A DNA stretch of 64,000 bases from Phocoena phocoena (GCF_963924675.1 NC_089221.1:136566263-136630262); one strand, 5' to 3'. Positions 31,885 to 41,724 are shown, numbered from the stretch's first letter. Numbers and translations: made by a program. Notes: generated from the letters alone by a model not told the origin.

Positions 31885-32220
31885 TAAGTGAGTTAGGAAT
31901 TGCATTTGGCTTCAAGTCACAGAGAATCAAAGCAACAGGGTTTAAACAAGTCTTTTGTTTCTTCCACATTCCGTGAAATTTGGAGCTGGATGGCCCAAGG
32001 CTGGTCTGGTTGCTCTGTCAACATGGTGTCACCATGATCCCAGGTTCCTTCTTTTCTTCTGATCCTTTTTTTTTTTCCGTAGGATTGCTTCATGGTCAAA
32101 AGATGGCTGTTGGAGATCCAGTCTTCGTGTCTCAAACAGGAAGAAGGAGAAAGGGCCAAATGCAAATGGTACATAATAGCAGAGTATACCCTCTTTGAAT
32201 GATTTCCTGGAAGCCCCACA
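31885..32220. repeat. Unnamed old interspersed repeat (candidate)
   Basis: Wording such as TTCAAGTCACAGAGAATCAA, CAGGGTTTAAACAAGTCTTT and GATTTCCTGGAAGCCCCACA has the feel of a widespread mammalian repeat. I cannot assign a family or orientation. Confidence 0.4.
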
Positions 32221-32424
32221 CCAAGGTATTGACTTACGTTTCCTAAGCTACCCTATCTGCAGAGGGGTCTGGGAGAGGTTTTGTTTATCTTATTTTTTTT
32301 TTTCTTAAATTGGACACATTGTTATCTCTGACAATACAGTCTTTGATATTACAAAAGAGGAGGAGAAGGGGTGTTGGGTAGATCACTAGCAGCCTCAGCT
32401 AATCTGGGCAGTTTCGGGGCGTGG

Positions 32425-32645
32425 TGGTGTATTCCATGCATTCTGCTCAATGTGTGGTTTAGCTAAATAATGAAAACACTCTAGGCCTCAGTTTTCTCAC
32501 CTTTAAAATGGACATAATAACACCTACCTTGTAGTGACTAAATTTTATAGGACTTATGAAAGTTCAATGAGAAGGTGTACGCCAATGTCTTAGAGCTATG
32601 GAGGTATACTGTAAGTGCCCAATAAGTGTTAGTTGTGATGGTGAA
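32425..32645 (+). mobile_element. MIR SINE
   Basis: Plus MIR: CTCTAGGCCTCAGTTTTCTC, ACCTTTAAAATGGACATAAT, AACACCTACCTTGTAGTGAC, AGTGCCCAATAAGTGTTAGT. Confidence 0.85.
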
Positions 32646-32664
32646 CCCAGGAGATGGTGATGAT

Positions 32665-32875
32665 ACAGATCCTGAACGCAGTCTGCCTGGGTCGTATCCC
32701 ACCTGCAGCACTTTCTGCTCAGCCGTGGGTGCGTTACTATGATTCAGTTTCTTCAGTGGTAAAATAGTAGGATGAGAGAATCTGCCCTTTAAAATGCTCT
32801 CATATTGGGATGATCCGTGTAACGAGCTTAACAGAGTGTGTGGTGTATGACAGGTACTCAAAGAATGCTGTTCAT
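32665..32875 (+). mobile_element. MIR SINE (adjacent second copy)
   Basis: Plus MIR: GAACGCAGTCTGCCTGGGTC, GCAGCACTTTCTGCTCAGCC, GATTCAGTTTCTTCAGTGGT, AAAATAGTAGGATGAGAGAA, CAGGTACTCAAAGAATGCTG. It follows the preceding MIR on the same strand but is a separate, independently diverged copy. Confidence 0.75.
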
Positions 32876-33649
32876 TAAGATTGGAAGCATGGAGAACGGG
32901 AGTGTAAGGCTCAGCAAGGTGCAGTATCTGGGTTGTATTCAGGCCAAGGGGGGAACCGGTAAAGAAGGTGGGGAGGGTGTCACAAACAGAGCGAGCGGCA
33001 CGCAGGTGTGAAAGCTCGTGGTGTGTGCTCAGAGTTCATGGTGAGAAACGTCTGGTGTGTCTGGGCCCCAAGGTCAAGGTAGGAAGCAGGACAGGCTGAG
33101 GTGGAGAGGAAGGCAGTGTTTGGGACTTGGACAGCTTGTGTGACATGATGAGGAACACACAGCCCTGCTGCCCCATCTCCTGGGGATGGTTTCTGAGGGT
33201 GGATGCGATCACATTCACAGACAAGGAATTAGCTGATCTGAACAATGCTTGGATTATTGGCATCTGTCAGCTGCTACCTGTTAACGAAAGGCCCAAGGCT
33301 CAAACTCTGCCAGGCTCCTCTGGGAACAGGCCATGAATCATATAATGATGGCCACTTTGGCAGAAAGGGAATGCTAATAGCTGGAGGCTGATCTTATGAC
33401 TGGAAGAAAGGAAGGCTGTCGTAGGTTTTCATAGGGATAGAAAAACAAGTTCACTCTAGGTTTCTACAGGGCTTTATTCCCCATTAGCAGATAAGAACAG
33501 ATGTGTTTATCCGATTCCCCTAGAAATTAAGGTGTTAAGGCAGCCGAAGAGGTAAATTCTGAGGTGAGAGGAGGAGGAGGTGCTGGGGAGACAGGGGTAC
33601 ATTATAGTTAAGCGACGACAGGGGCAGCAAAGGGCCAGCTGGGGCCTCA
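32876..33649. other. No recognised feature
   Basis: Unassigned sequence. Nothing convincing in either coding or repeat terms. Confidence 0.5.
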
Positions 33650-33840
33650 GCAGGGAGGTTGAGTAGAAAGAGCACTTGACACAAGTTCAAAGTCTTGGGA
33701 CCACCTCTGACCCCAAGTTCCCAGAAACGATGTACAGTGTTCTGTAAAACATGGATGATAACACTTGCTCGACTGGCCTGACCAGGCTGTTTGATCAAAT
33801 GAGAAAATATATGTCTGCAAAGACACTTTGTGAGGGGCAT
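33650..33840 (+). mobile_element. MIR SINE fragment
   Basis: Plus MIR order: GAGTAGAAAGAGCACTTGAC, GACCCCAAGTTCCCAGAAAC, TTCTGTAAAACATGGATGAT, GACACTTTGTGAGGGGCATC. Confidence 0.55.
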
Positions 33841-34061
33841 CTAGAATAAAATCCACCCTCCGCCTCAATCTCCCAGGCCTTCTGACGGATTATTGAACAC
33901 ACCAGCCTCTTTCCCACCTTTGTCCACATGTTCCTTTTTCTGCCTAGAACATTCTTCTGCCAGTTCTTCCTACAGTTCATCTCAGCTTATATGCCACTTC
34001 CTCAGAAAGGCCTTCCCTGCCCTATTGAAAGCACGCACTCCCCTTTGACCCTCTCCTGCCC

Positions 34062-34275
34062 AAGATAGCTTGTGGTTAAGGACTCAGGCTCTGAAGCAAG
34101 GCTCTGGGGTTCAAGTTCAGCTCTGACACATACCAGCTGTGTGACCTTGGGCAGTCACCCAAACTCCTTGTGCTTCTATTTCCACATGTATAAGATGAAG
34201 ATCATAATAATATTTATCTCACAAAGTGGTAGAGACAAAGATGACTTCAGTAGGTGTCAGCTATTATTACTGTTC
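34062..34275 (+). mobile_element. MIR SINE nested in L2
   Basis: Well-preserved plus MIR: TAGCTTGTGGTTAAGGACTC, GGGTTCAAGTTCAGCTCTGA, AGCTGTGTGACCTTGGGCAG, TATTTCCACATGTATAAGAT, TTCAGTAGGTGTCAGCTATT. Confidence 0.88.
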
Positions 34276-34414
34276 ATCAGAGTGCTCTATTTCCTTTCTA
34301 GAACTAACCATGTCTGTAATTAATTTGTCTGTATATGATTATTATCCAACACTCACCCTTTTCCATAATGGGCTCCCCATGAGGGCAGCGATCATGTCTT
34401 GCTGATCCATTCTT

Positions 34415-34866
34415 TTTTTTTTTTTTTTCATTTAGTGTTTGTGTTGTTGGGGTTGGGTACATGTGTTGGTATCTATCTCTGAGCACAACTTATAGGAGAC
34501 AATCTTTTTTATTTATTTATATTTATTTATTTATTTATTTTATTTTTGGCTGTGTTGGGTCTTCGTTGCTGCGTGTGGGCTTTCTCTAGTTGTGGTGAGC
34601 GTGGGCTACGATTCATTGTGGTGCACAGGCTTCTCACTGTGGTGGCTTCTCTTGTTGCGGAGCACGGGCTCTAGGCGCACAGGCTTAGTAGTTGTGGCGC
34701 ATGGGCTTCAGTAGTTGTGGCTCGCGGGCTCTAGAGCGCAGGCTCGGTAGTTGTGGTGCACGGGCTTAGTTGCTCCAGGGCATGTGGGATCTTCCTGGAC
34801 CAGGGCTCAAACCCGTGTCCCCTGCCTTGGCAGGCAGATTCTTAACCACTGTGCTACCAGGAAGCA
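34415..34866 (-). mobile_element. CHR SINE with extra 3' segment (transduction-like)
   Basis: One perfect 13-bp TSD, CTGATCCATTCTT, lies at 34402-34414 and 34867-34879. On the minus strand the order is: complete long-bodied SINE (34866 to about 34550), A/T-rich tail (to 34505), about 76 bases unlike any SINE (34504-34429), then a second A-tail of about 18. This is the structure expected if a SINE transcript read through into flanking DNA before retrotransposition. The head near 34860 reads CTACCAGGAAGC, diverged from consensus. Confidence 0.88.
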
Positions 34867-34965
34867 CTGATCCATTCTTATATACCATGTGTATAGCACA
34901 GTATAGCCTGGAACCTAGAAGATGCTCAAGGAATAGTTGTTGGATGAGGAATGTACTGAATGAGC

Positions 34966-35324
34966 ATTTCCCAGAACCAAGCCCTGGTGTGACCCAGGTG
35001 GTCCCGGGACCAGCCAAGGAAGTGGTCAGATGGCCCTGCTTTGCATTTCATTCTCCCCTTGGTAGGGCTTTCACTTATGTAATGGAACAGCAGTGAAATC
35101 CCACGATACCTAAGTGCTTCCCCTCCAGACAGCCCAGTATACGACCACAAAAAGGAGGAAGAAAAAGTAAGAGAAAGAGAAGAGCTCCAAACCGCATACT
35201 TCTTGGGACAGAAAAATGAGCTCTGTTTTCTCCCAGAGTCATGTGAGGGCACAGTGGCAGACGGGGGGCATGTTTTGCTGAGCTTCAGAGCAACCAAGCA
35301 GTGAAGAATCAAGGGCCCCAGCCT
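34966..35324. other. No recognised feature
   Basis: Unassigned sequence. A 144-codon minus-strand frame spans it (34926-35360) without recognisable content. Confidence 0.45.
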
Positions 35325-35470
35325 GAGTGTCAGCAGTTGAGGCTTTTTCCACCTCTGCACCTAACTTGCTGTGCAACCTTCATCAAGTCACCTTCCCTCT
35401 CTGGGTCTCCTAAGTGTCCTCATCTGCAAATTGAGGGGATTGGAATAAATGATTAAGGTAGAGCTGTCAT
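35325..35470 (+). mobile_element. MIR SINE fragment
   Basis: Plus MIR: CACCTCTGCACCTAACTTGC, TGTGCAACCTTCATCAAGTC, CTCATCTGCAAATTGAGGGG. Confidence 0.78.
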
Positions 35471-35631
35471 GCAGTCCTGGTTTTGCCTATAGATCTGGTA
35501 TAATTATTAACAATAACCTCTTTCATTCTCTAAGTGACCTGTACTAGGTGATAAATTATAAAATCAGTTTGATTCAAATCACACTGTTTCCATTTTTTGG
35601 ATATGATAAACAATACTGCAGTGAAGTTCCT

Positions 35632-36165
35632 TATACATTCCTTTATTCAACAAATATTTGATAAGCATCTGTTATGTACCAGGTATGGTTCTATGCTCTG
35701 GGGATACTGGAGGAATAAGATAGATAAGATCTCTGTGTGGAAAATACATTCTTGTGAGGGAGATAGATAATAAACGAGAAAACAACAACAACAAAATAAA
35801 TTTTAGATAGTTATGAAGAAAATAAAGGAGAACAGTGTGCTAGATAGTGATAGAAGGTGCTACTTTATAAAGTGTGGTGGGGGAAGGTCTCTTTGAAGAG
35901 GTCACGTTTGAGCTGAGACCTGAATGATAAGAAGGAGCCAGTTATGCAAAGTACCAGGGAGAATGTACAGCAAATGCAAAGACCCTGAGGTAGGAACAGC
36001 TCTTTGTGTTTGAAGAGTAGAAACAGAGACAGTATGACTAAAGTATAGCAAGGGGTTGGAAATGAGGTTAGACATAATAGGCAGGGGCCAGATCATATAG
36101 GGTCAAGGAGTTTGAGTTTTGTTCTTAGTGCAGAATATCTGGTTGTATTTTAATCACTGGAAAAT
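35632..36165 (-). mobile_element. L2 LINE, long fragment
   Basis: Reversed L2: TTTATTCAACAAATATTTGA, GTTATGTACCAGGTATGGTT, GATAATAAACGAGAAAACAA, GTCACGTTTGAGCTGAGACC, GAATGATAAGAAGGAGCCAG, GCAAAGACCCTGAGGTAGGA, GGGGCCAGATCATATAGGGT. One of the best-preserved L2 copies in the window. Confidence 0.9.
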
Positions 36166-36269
36166 CCTAGAATAAAACTAGCTCTATGTAGAATGGACTG
36201 TGAGCAAAAAATTTCATGTATCTGGTTAGCTACAGCACAGAAAGCCATAACTTCACCCTAGGGTGTGTG

Positions 36270-37005
36270 GCACCCTGGGAGAGAATGAACAGCAGAGTCA
36301 GAGAGATCTATGTTCAAATTCCAGCTCCATTGGTATATATCCAAAAGAAGTGAAAGTGGGGTCTCGAAGAGATATTTTGTATGTCCATGTTCATAGCAAC
36401 ATTATTCACAATAACCACGAAATGGAAGCAACCCATTCATGGATGAGTGGATAAACAAAATGTAGTATATAAATACAATGGAATATCGTTCAGACTTGAA
36501 AAAGGAAGGAAATTCTGACACATGATACAATATGGATGATCCTTGTGGGTATTATGCTAAATGCAATAAGCCAGATACAAAAAAAGAAATACTTTAAAGT
36601 TCCACTTACATGAGGTACCTAAAACAGTCAGATTCAGAGAGATGGAAAGTAGGACGGTGGTTGCCAAGGGCCAGGAAGAAGTGGGAATGGGGAGCTGTTT
36701 AATGGGCACGGAGTTTCAGTTTTGCAAGATGAAAAGAGTTCTGGAGATTGGCTGCACAGTGATGTGCATGTACTTGATACTACTGAACTGTATACTTAAA
36801 AATGGTAAAAGATAGGAAATTTTATGTTATTTGTGTTTTACTATAATTAAAAAATTTTTTTAAATTCCAGCTCCATCACGTACGGGCAGTGTCATTTGGC
36901 CGTTAATCTCTCTGAGCCTCAGTTTTTGCATATGTAAAAGGGTGACAGTAATACCTCCTAGCTCTTGTGTAGACAGGCTCAGAGGCTGTCTATTCCAATA
37001 TTCCA
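36270..37005 (+). mobile_element. MIR SINE split by an L1
   Basis: Left part to 36330 ends ATGTTCAAATTCCAGCTCCA. The right part from 36877 has GGGCAGTGTCATTTGGCCG, GAGCCTCAGTTTTTGCATAT, GTAAAAGGGTGACAGTAATA. The two are collinear MIR separated by the L1 at 36331-36861. Confidence 0.8.
36331..36861 (+). mobile_element. L1M 3' end, 5'-truncated, plus strand
   Basis: L1 ORF2 C-terminal and 3' UTR sequence: GTCCATGTTCATAGCAACAT, ATGGATGAGTGGATAAACAA, GGAATATCGTTCAGACTTGA, GGACGGTGGTTGCCAAGGGC, ACTGTATACTTAAAAATGGT. A perfect 15-bp TSD, AAATTCCAGCTCCAT, lies at 36316-36330 and 36862-36876, inside a MIR. Confidence 0.93.
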
Positions 37006-37071
37006 CTGCACAATTTGGAATCTCAGGCTTCCCAGCCTTCCCAGGCAGCTAAAAGACTCTTTCAGTGAATC

Positions 37072-37543
37072 TTTTTTTTCTTTTAACATCTTTATTGGAG
37101 TAGAATTGCTTTACAATGGTGTGTTAGTTTCTGCTGTATAACAAAGTGAGTCAGTTATACATATACATATGTTCCCATATCTCTTCCCTCTTGCATCTCC
37201 CTCCCTCCCACCCTCCCTATCCCACCCCTCTAGGTGGTCACAAAGCACGGAGCTGATCTCTCTGTGCTATGTGGCTGCTTCCCACTAGCTATCTATTTTA
37301 CGTTTGGTAGTGTATATATGTCCATGCCACTCTCTCACTTTGTCACAGCTTACCCTTCCCCCTCCCCATATCCTCAAGTCCCTTCTCTAGTAGGTCTGTG
37401 TCTTTATTCCTGTCTTGCCCCTAGGTTCTTCATGACCTTTTTTCTTTTTCCCTTAGATTCCACATATATGTGTTAGCATACGGTATTTGTTTTTCTCTTT
37501 CTGACTTACTTCACTCTGTATGACAGACTCTAGGTCCATCCAC
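37072..37543 (-). mobile_element. Cetartiodactyl L1 3' end, 5'-truncated
   Basis: Minus L1 3' UTR: AACATCTTTATTGGAGTAGA, TGTTAGTTTCTGCTGTATAA, CCCATATCTCTTCCCTCTTG, CTCTCTGTGCTATGTGGCTG, GACTCTAGGTCCATCCACC. Close in sequence to 14536-14984 but extends about 20 bases further at its 5' side. An evident TSD was not found. Confidence 0.88.
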
Positions 37544-37549
37544 CATCTT

Positions 37550-37735
37550 GATTGAGTTGCCCTTGTACCTAATACACAGTAGATGCTCAATGAACATTTG
37601 TTGATTGACTTGCTGACTGGATCCGCTTCTGTAGTAGACATGATCTAGAAGGAGCCATATGTGTAGGGAAATATGTACCTGGTACCTAGTTGGCATTCCA
37701 TAAATATTTATGGAACAGGTGAATGAACAAAGTGG
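37550..37735 (+). mobile_element. Two successive L2-like 3' ends
   Basis: The first reads ACACAGTAGATGCTCAATGA and ACATTTGTTGATTGACTTGC. The second, from about 37670, reads GGTACCTAGTTGGCATTCCA and TAAATATTTATGGAACAGGT. Both fit the L2 3' terminus on plus. Confidence 0.55.
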
Positions 37736-37877
37736 ATGACACATCTGGCCATGAATTGTAAAACAATCTGCCTGTTCCAAAATATGTGAGAGATTTTTTT
37801 TTGTTATCTGGTACCATAATAGTTGCTTCAGAAAGCAAACTAACTGAAAGCCCTGCTGACTGAGTCTCATATTAACA

Positions 37878-38436
37878 TCTGTATTAGTTTTCTATTGCTA
37901 GAAAATAACTTCCACAAATATAGTGGTTTAAACAACACCAATTTATTACCTTACAGTTCTGTAGGTCAGACTTTTGACATGGGTCTCAGCAGGGTAAAAT
38001 CAAGGTGTCAGTAGAGCTGTGTTCATAACTGGAGGTTCTAGGGGAAGGATCTGTTTCCTTGCACATTTGGATTGTTTGCAAAATTCAGTTCCTTGTGGTT
38101 GTAGGACTGAGATGCTGTTTCCTTGCTGGCTGTCATTGAGGACTATTCCCAGCTTCTAGAGCCACTCACATTCCTTGATTTGTGTCCACTTCCTCCATCT
38201 TGAAAGTCAGCAACCCTTCTTCTTCCCTCTCATCTTTCTGACCCAGCACAGAGAGGTTCTCCATCTTTAAGGAGCCAAGTAATTAGATTAGGTTCACCTG
38301 GATAATCCAGGCTACTCCTCCCATCTCAAGGTCCTTAACCTTAATCCCACTCATGAAATCCACTGGAAAAATTGAAAGATTCTGGGGTTAAGTCATGAAT
38401 ATCTTTGGAGAGTTATTACTCTGTCTACCACTGCAT
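37878..38436 (+). mobile_element. MaLR (MLT1-type) solo LTR
   Basis: Long LTR of the ERVL-MaLR class: TTAGTTTTCTATTGCTAGAA, ATTTATTACCTTACAGTTCT, TAAAATCAAGGTGTCAGTAG, TTCCTCCATCTTGAAAGTCA, CACCTGGATAATCCAGGCTA, ATCTCAAGGTCCTTAACCTT, GTTATTACTCTGTCTACCAC. An extra segment near 38080-38150 seems unusual for the family. No internal retroviral coding sequence is attached. Confidence 0.88.
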
Positions 38437-38764
38437 CCAGTATCACTTTGGAAGGATTGGCTTCTCAGAGCAGGTAATTTTCTCTCAGCAAAGAGCTATG
38501 GGAAATGAGGCTGGTGAAAGGGAATTTTGGATAAAGGGAAGAGAGATGAGGCATTGGCCATAAATGTGTTAGCAGGCCTGTGAGGGATGCGACAGAAAGA
38601 GGTTCTTGGCTTCATGGAATCCAGGTTGCTCAAAGAAGAAAGAAATACTTAACAAATGCCAGAAAGTTAAACTTTGTGTGTCTTACAGTTTCCTTTCTGA
38701 TTCTGATCTGTCCTGCCAAGGAGGAAGTAATCTTCACCTGCCATGAATAACCGTTAATACCTTG
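38437..38764. other. No recognised feature
   Basis: Unassigned sequence between the LTR and the next SINE. Confidence 0.5.
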
Positions 38765-38776
38765 CCCCATGATTTT

Positions 38777-38965
38777 TTTTTTTTTTTTTTTTTTCTGTAT
38801 GCAGGCCTCTCACTGTTGTGGCCTCTCCCGTTGTGGAGCACAGGCTCCGGACGCCCACGGGCCCAGCCGCTCCGCGGAATGTGGGATCTTCCCAGACTGG
38901 GGCACGAACCCATGTCCCCTGCATCCGCAGGTGGACTCTCAACCACTGCGCCACCAGGGAAGCCC
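38777..38965 (-). mobile_element. CHR SINE, short-bodied type, with internal deletion
   Basis: Minus copy with T-run at 38773-38794. TSD CATGATTTT is at 38768-38776 and 38966-38974. About 20 bases normally between CTCCGGACGC and CACGGGCCCAGC are missing. Confidence 0.9.
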
Positions 38966-38974
38966 CATGATTTT

Positions 38975-39399
38975 AAGCTGTTGATTGATGGGTTGTCATT
39001 GGTTCATTGCTACCAATAATTGAAGGATATTTTCTTTGCTGGCTTGGTGAAGCTTCCAGATGTTATCAGAGCAGGCATGACTTTGGCTCACCCAGCTCAT
39101 GGCATTGGCTCTGAATGCTGTCATTGGCTCCTATAGTGAGCTCAGCCACTAATCAAGGACCTGGTGGTGTGTGACACAGACCTTTACATCATTTCTGGAT
39201 CTTCCTCTCCACAGAGTCCAGTAAGTTATTTTGCTAAGATGCTGTCTGTTTCGAGTCTTTTTCTTTCTGTCTGTCTCTTTGCCATCCTCCTTTCTCTCTC
39301 CTTCCTCTATTCTTTTCTTTCTAGTTTTCTGTTGTTTTAGGATCAAAATAATGGAAAAGAACAGAAACCAATTCAACTCAGGAAATAATCCAAAGGTGT
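38975..39399. other. No recognised feature
   Basis: Pyrimidine-rich patches (TTTCTTTCTGTCTGTCTC near 39259-39276) but no assigned repeat or gene. Confidence 0.5.
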
Positions 39400-39414
39400 A
39401 AGAAGGACTGTGCA

Positions 39415-39766
39415 GGGGCTTCCTTGGTGGCACAGTGGTTAAGAATCTGCCTGCCAATGCAAAGGACACGGGTTCGAGCCCTGGCCCAGGAAGATCCCAC
39501 ACGCTGCAGAGCATCTAAGGCCGTGCGCCACAACTACTGAGCCTGAGCTCTAGAGCCTGCAAGCCACAACTACTGAGCCCACGTGCCACAACTACTGAAG
39601 CCTGCGTGCCTAGAGCCCGTGCTCTGCAGCAACAGAAGCCACGAAAATGAGAAGCCCGCGCACCGCAACGAAGAGTAACTCCCACTCACTGCAACTAGAG
39701 AAAGCCTGCACACAGCAACGAAGACCCAACACAGCCAAAAATAAATAAATAAATTTATAAAAGAAA
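39415..39766 (+). mobile_element. CHR SINE, long-bodied type
   Basis: Plus copy with repeated CCACAACTACTGAGCC segments in the body, 3' region CAACGAAGACCCAACACAGC and tail AAATAAATAAATAAATTTAT. TSD AAGAAGGACTGTGCA (39400-39414) matches AAGAAGGAGTGTGCA (39767-39781) with one mismatch. Confidence 0.93.
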
Positions 39767-39781
39767 AAGAAGGAGTGTGCA

Positions 39782-41264
39782 AAGTTGTTGTGCGGTGGTT
39801 TGATATGATATCAAATCCACTTGCTTATGACAAAAATGAAATTGTTTTTAAGAGGGAAGTTTGTTTTGATATAAGAATGAAGTTGTCTTTATAAGTAAAG
39901 TTGTTTTGATATGAAGAAGCTGCATCAGGATGACATCTCTTGACATCTGTGGCTGCCGATAAGCCCTCAGTAGCTCAGCTGCCCAGGGGCGCCGCTGGGG
40001 ACTTAGCAATAATATGAAGAAGCATCTATGGCCAGGGGACCTTTAGACTATAAATACCCAGAGTTTGTGAGGACAATCTGAGAGTTTAGGTCTGGGCAGG
40101 GTGACCCTTTGCTGACCTAAGCAGCTCTCTGAAGACCTTGGGGCATTAGTTACTGTGTGGGTAACAGGGTAAGGGCAGTGGGGAAAGTGGTGCAGCGCCT
40201 CTCTCAGGAGATCATCTTGCTTGTCAACACCGGCGTCTTGGTTCCCCAGCAACGTGCTCCAGCAACAGGGAACTTGCGTTTTGCTGGTAGCTGGATATCA
40301 GGCTCTCAGTTGGTTAAGCTGACTCTCCCAGGAACCAACTCATGTAGAAAGGCACACCTCAGTTAAATTGGGACTTCATTCCTTTCATCTCCTCTTGCCT
40401 GGAACAATAGTGTAATTAATCTATTGTTGGTTTGGAGTATGTTATTTCTTTATTGGCTTATTAAGAGATATTATCCTGTATGCCATTAACTTGTGAAATT
40501 ATTATAATTCCTGCAGTGAACCTGTGTTAAATATTGACAAGACAGTCTCATACTCTGAGCATAATTTCCCCCCACAAAAAACAAAGTTTACTGCTGTAAT
40601 CTTCCCTGTTCTGATAAAAGGAGTTTATAGCAAAGGAATATATTTCCTGGTTCTCTCTGGGGGAATGAGGCAATAAGAGGCTGAAGTACCACTGCCTTGG
40701 GGAGTGGGTGGTAGTTTGCTGCCTGTTGATGTAATGCAAACTAAGGCCAGAGGGAGGAAATGGCCACTTCTGAGGCCACAGGTGGTTATAGATTTCAGGT
40801 AAAGCGTGGTTGTAATTCTCCCACATGTCGTCCTGGAGAGGGATGGTGGGGAGATTCTTGCTCACAGTTTGTTCCCAGAGAAGTTATGTGTTGGGCTTGG
40901 ACCTTCTAGATGCTGCACAGTGGGAAGCCAGAGTCTCATCAAGTGTTAACAGAGGTTACAGCTCTTGGGAACAGAGGTTGTGACACAGAGGAAACTCCCC
41001 CCTCACCCTGTTTCCAGGAAGTTTCCAGGAAGGAAACTTCCCTGACCACACCCTGGCTTCTCTCACCCAGTCACACAAATCATTCCAACAGAGGCAGCTC
41101 TGGGCAGGACATTTGGAAAAGGCATTAGAGGGGTTGAAACCGTTTCTGTGGTGTCTTCAAGAATACTCCTTGGGAAACCCAAAGGAAAAAGAGATAGTGG
41201 AGCCAAGAAAAGCTACTAGAACTTTCTTCAGCTTGAGGTATTTTATATATTTGAGCCATAATAA
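39782..41264. other. Repeat-poor stretch; no gene recognised
   Basis: About 1.5 kb in which I recognise no interspersed repeat. A motif close to AAGTTGTTTTGATATGAAG recurs imperfectly three times at 39782-39920. A short direct repeat GGAAGTTTCC (41018-41036) is also present. No coding exon is evident. Confidence 0.45.
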
Positions 41265-41640
41265 CCAAATTAATATCAAGAATTATAATATGACTGTTGA
41301 GGCACAGTTATGTGCTAATCATGGTTTTACATGGATTCTCTTTAGTCATTACACTAACTCTGCAAGGTAGGCATTATCTATATCCTACAGATATTGAAGT
41401 TGGGAAAGAGAGGGATTAGGAGAAATGTCAAAAACCATCATGGTTTTACATGGATTATCTTTAGTCATTACACTAACTCTGCAAGGTAGGCATTACTATA
41501 CCCTACAGATATTGAAGTTGGGAAAGAGAGAGATTAGGAGAAATGTCAAAGACCACAGAGCATGTGTGGTGGGGGTGAGATTCAAGTTCAGGTTCATTGA
41601 TTTTAAACTTTATTTTCTCCTTCCTTCCTTCCTTCCTTCC
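41265..41640 (-). mobile_element. MIR SINE with internal tandem duplication
   Basis: Reversed MIR: GTTATGTGCTAATCATGGTT, CATTACACTAACTCTGCAAG, GTAGGCATTATCTATATCCT, then after the duplication ACCACAGAGCATGTGTGGTG and GAGATTCAAGTTCAGGTTCA. Confidence 0.75.
41318..41554 (+). repeat. 119-bp tandem duplication within a MIR
   Basis: Unit 1 (41318-41436) and unit 2 (41437-41554) align end to end with only a handful of differences (for example GATTCTC/GATTATC, AGAGGG/AGAGAG, CAAAAACC/CAAAGACC). Units begin ATCATGGTTTTACATGGATT. Confidence 0.95.
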
Positions 41641-41724
41641 TTCCTTCCTTCCTTCCTTCCCTCCCTCCCTCTCCCCTCCCTCCTTATCTCCTTCCCTTCC
41701 TTCCTTCCTTTCTTCCTCTTCTAT
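41619..41724 (+). repeat. (CTTC)n / CCTT-rich polypyrimidine tract
   Basis: About ten perfect TTCC units followed by CCCTCCCTCCCTCTCCCC and more TTCC units. Over 100 bases are almost entirely pyrimidine. Confidence 0.96.

Larger units (their letters stand above)
33845..34965 (+). mobile_element. L2 3' region split by a MIR and then a SINE
   Basis: Three collinear plus-strand L2 segments. 33845-34060 has TTCTGCCTAGAACATTCTTC, GCTTATATGCCACTTCCTCA and GAAAGGCCTTCCCTGCCC. 34276-34414 has GGCTCCCCATGAGGGCAGCG. 34867-34965 has GCACAGTATAGCCTGGAACC and GATGCTCAAGGAATAGTTGT. The interruptions are a MIR and a CHR SINE. Confidence 0.85.

Noticed and set aside
37878..38436. Possible retroviral provirus
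   Set aside because: Only a solo MaLR LTR is present; no gag, pol or env sequence is found next to it.
39415..39766. Short direct repeats (CCACAACTACTGAGCC) as a CRISPR-like array
   Set aside because: They are the internal repeats of the long-bodied SINE; spacing is irregular and the genome is mammalian.
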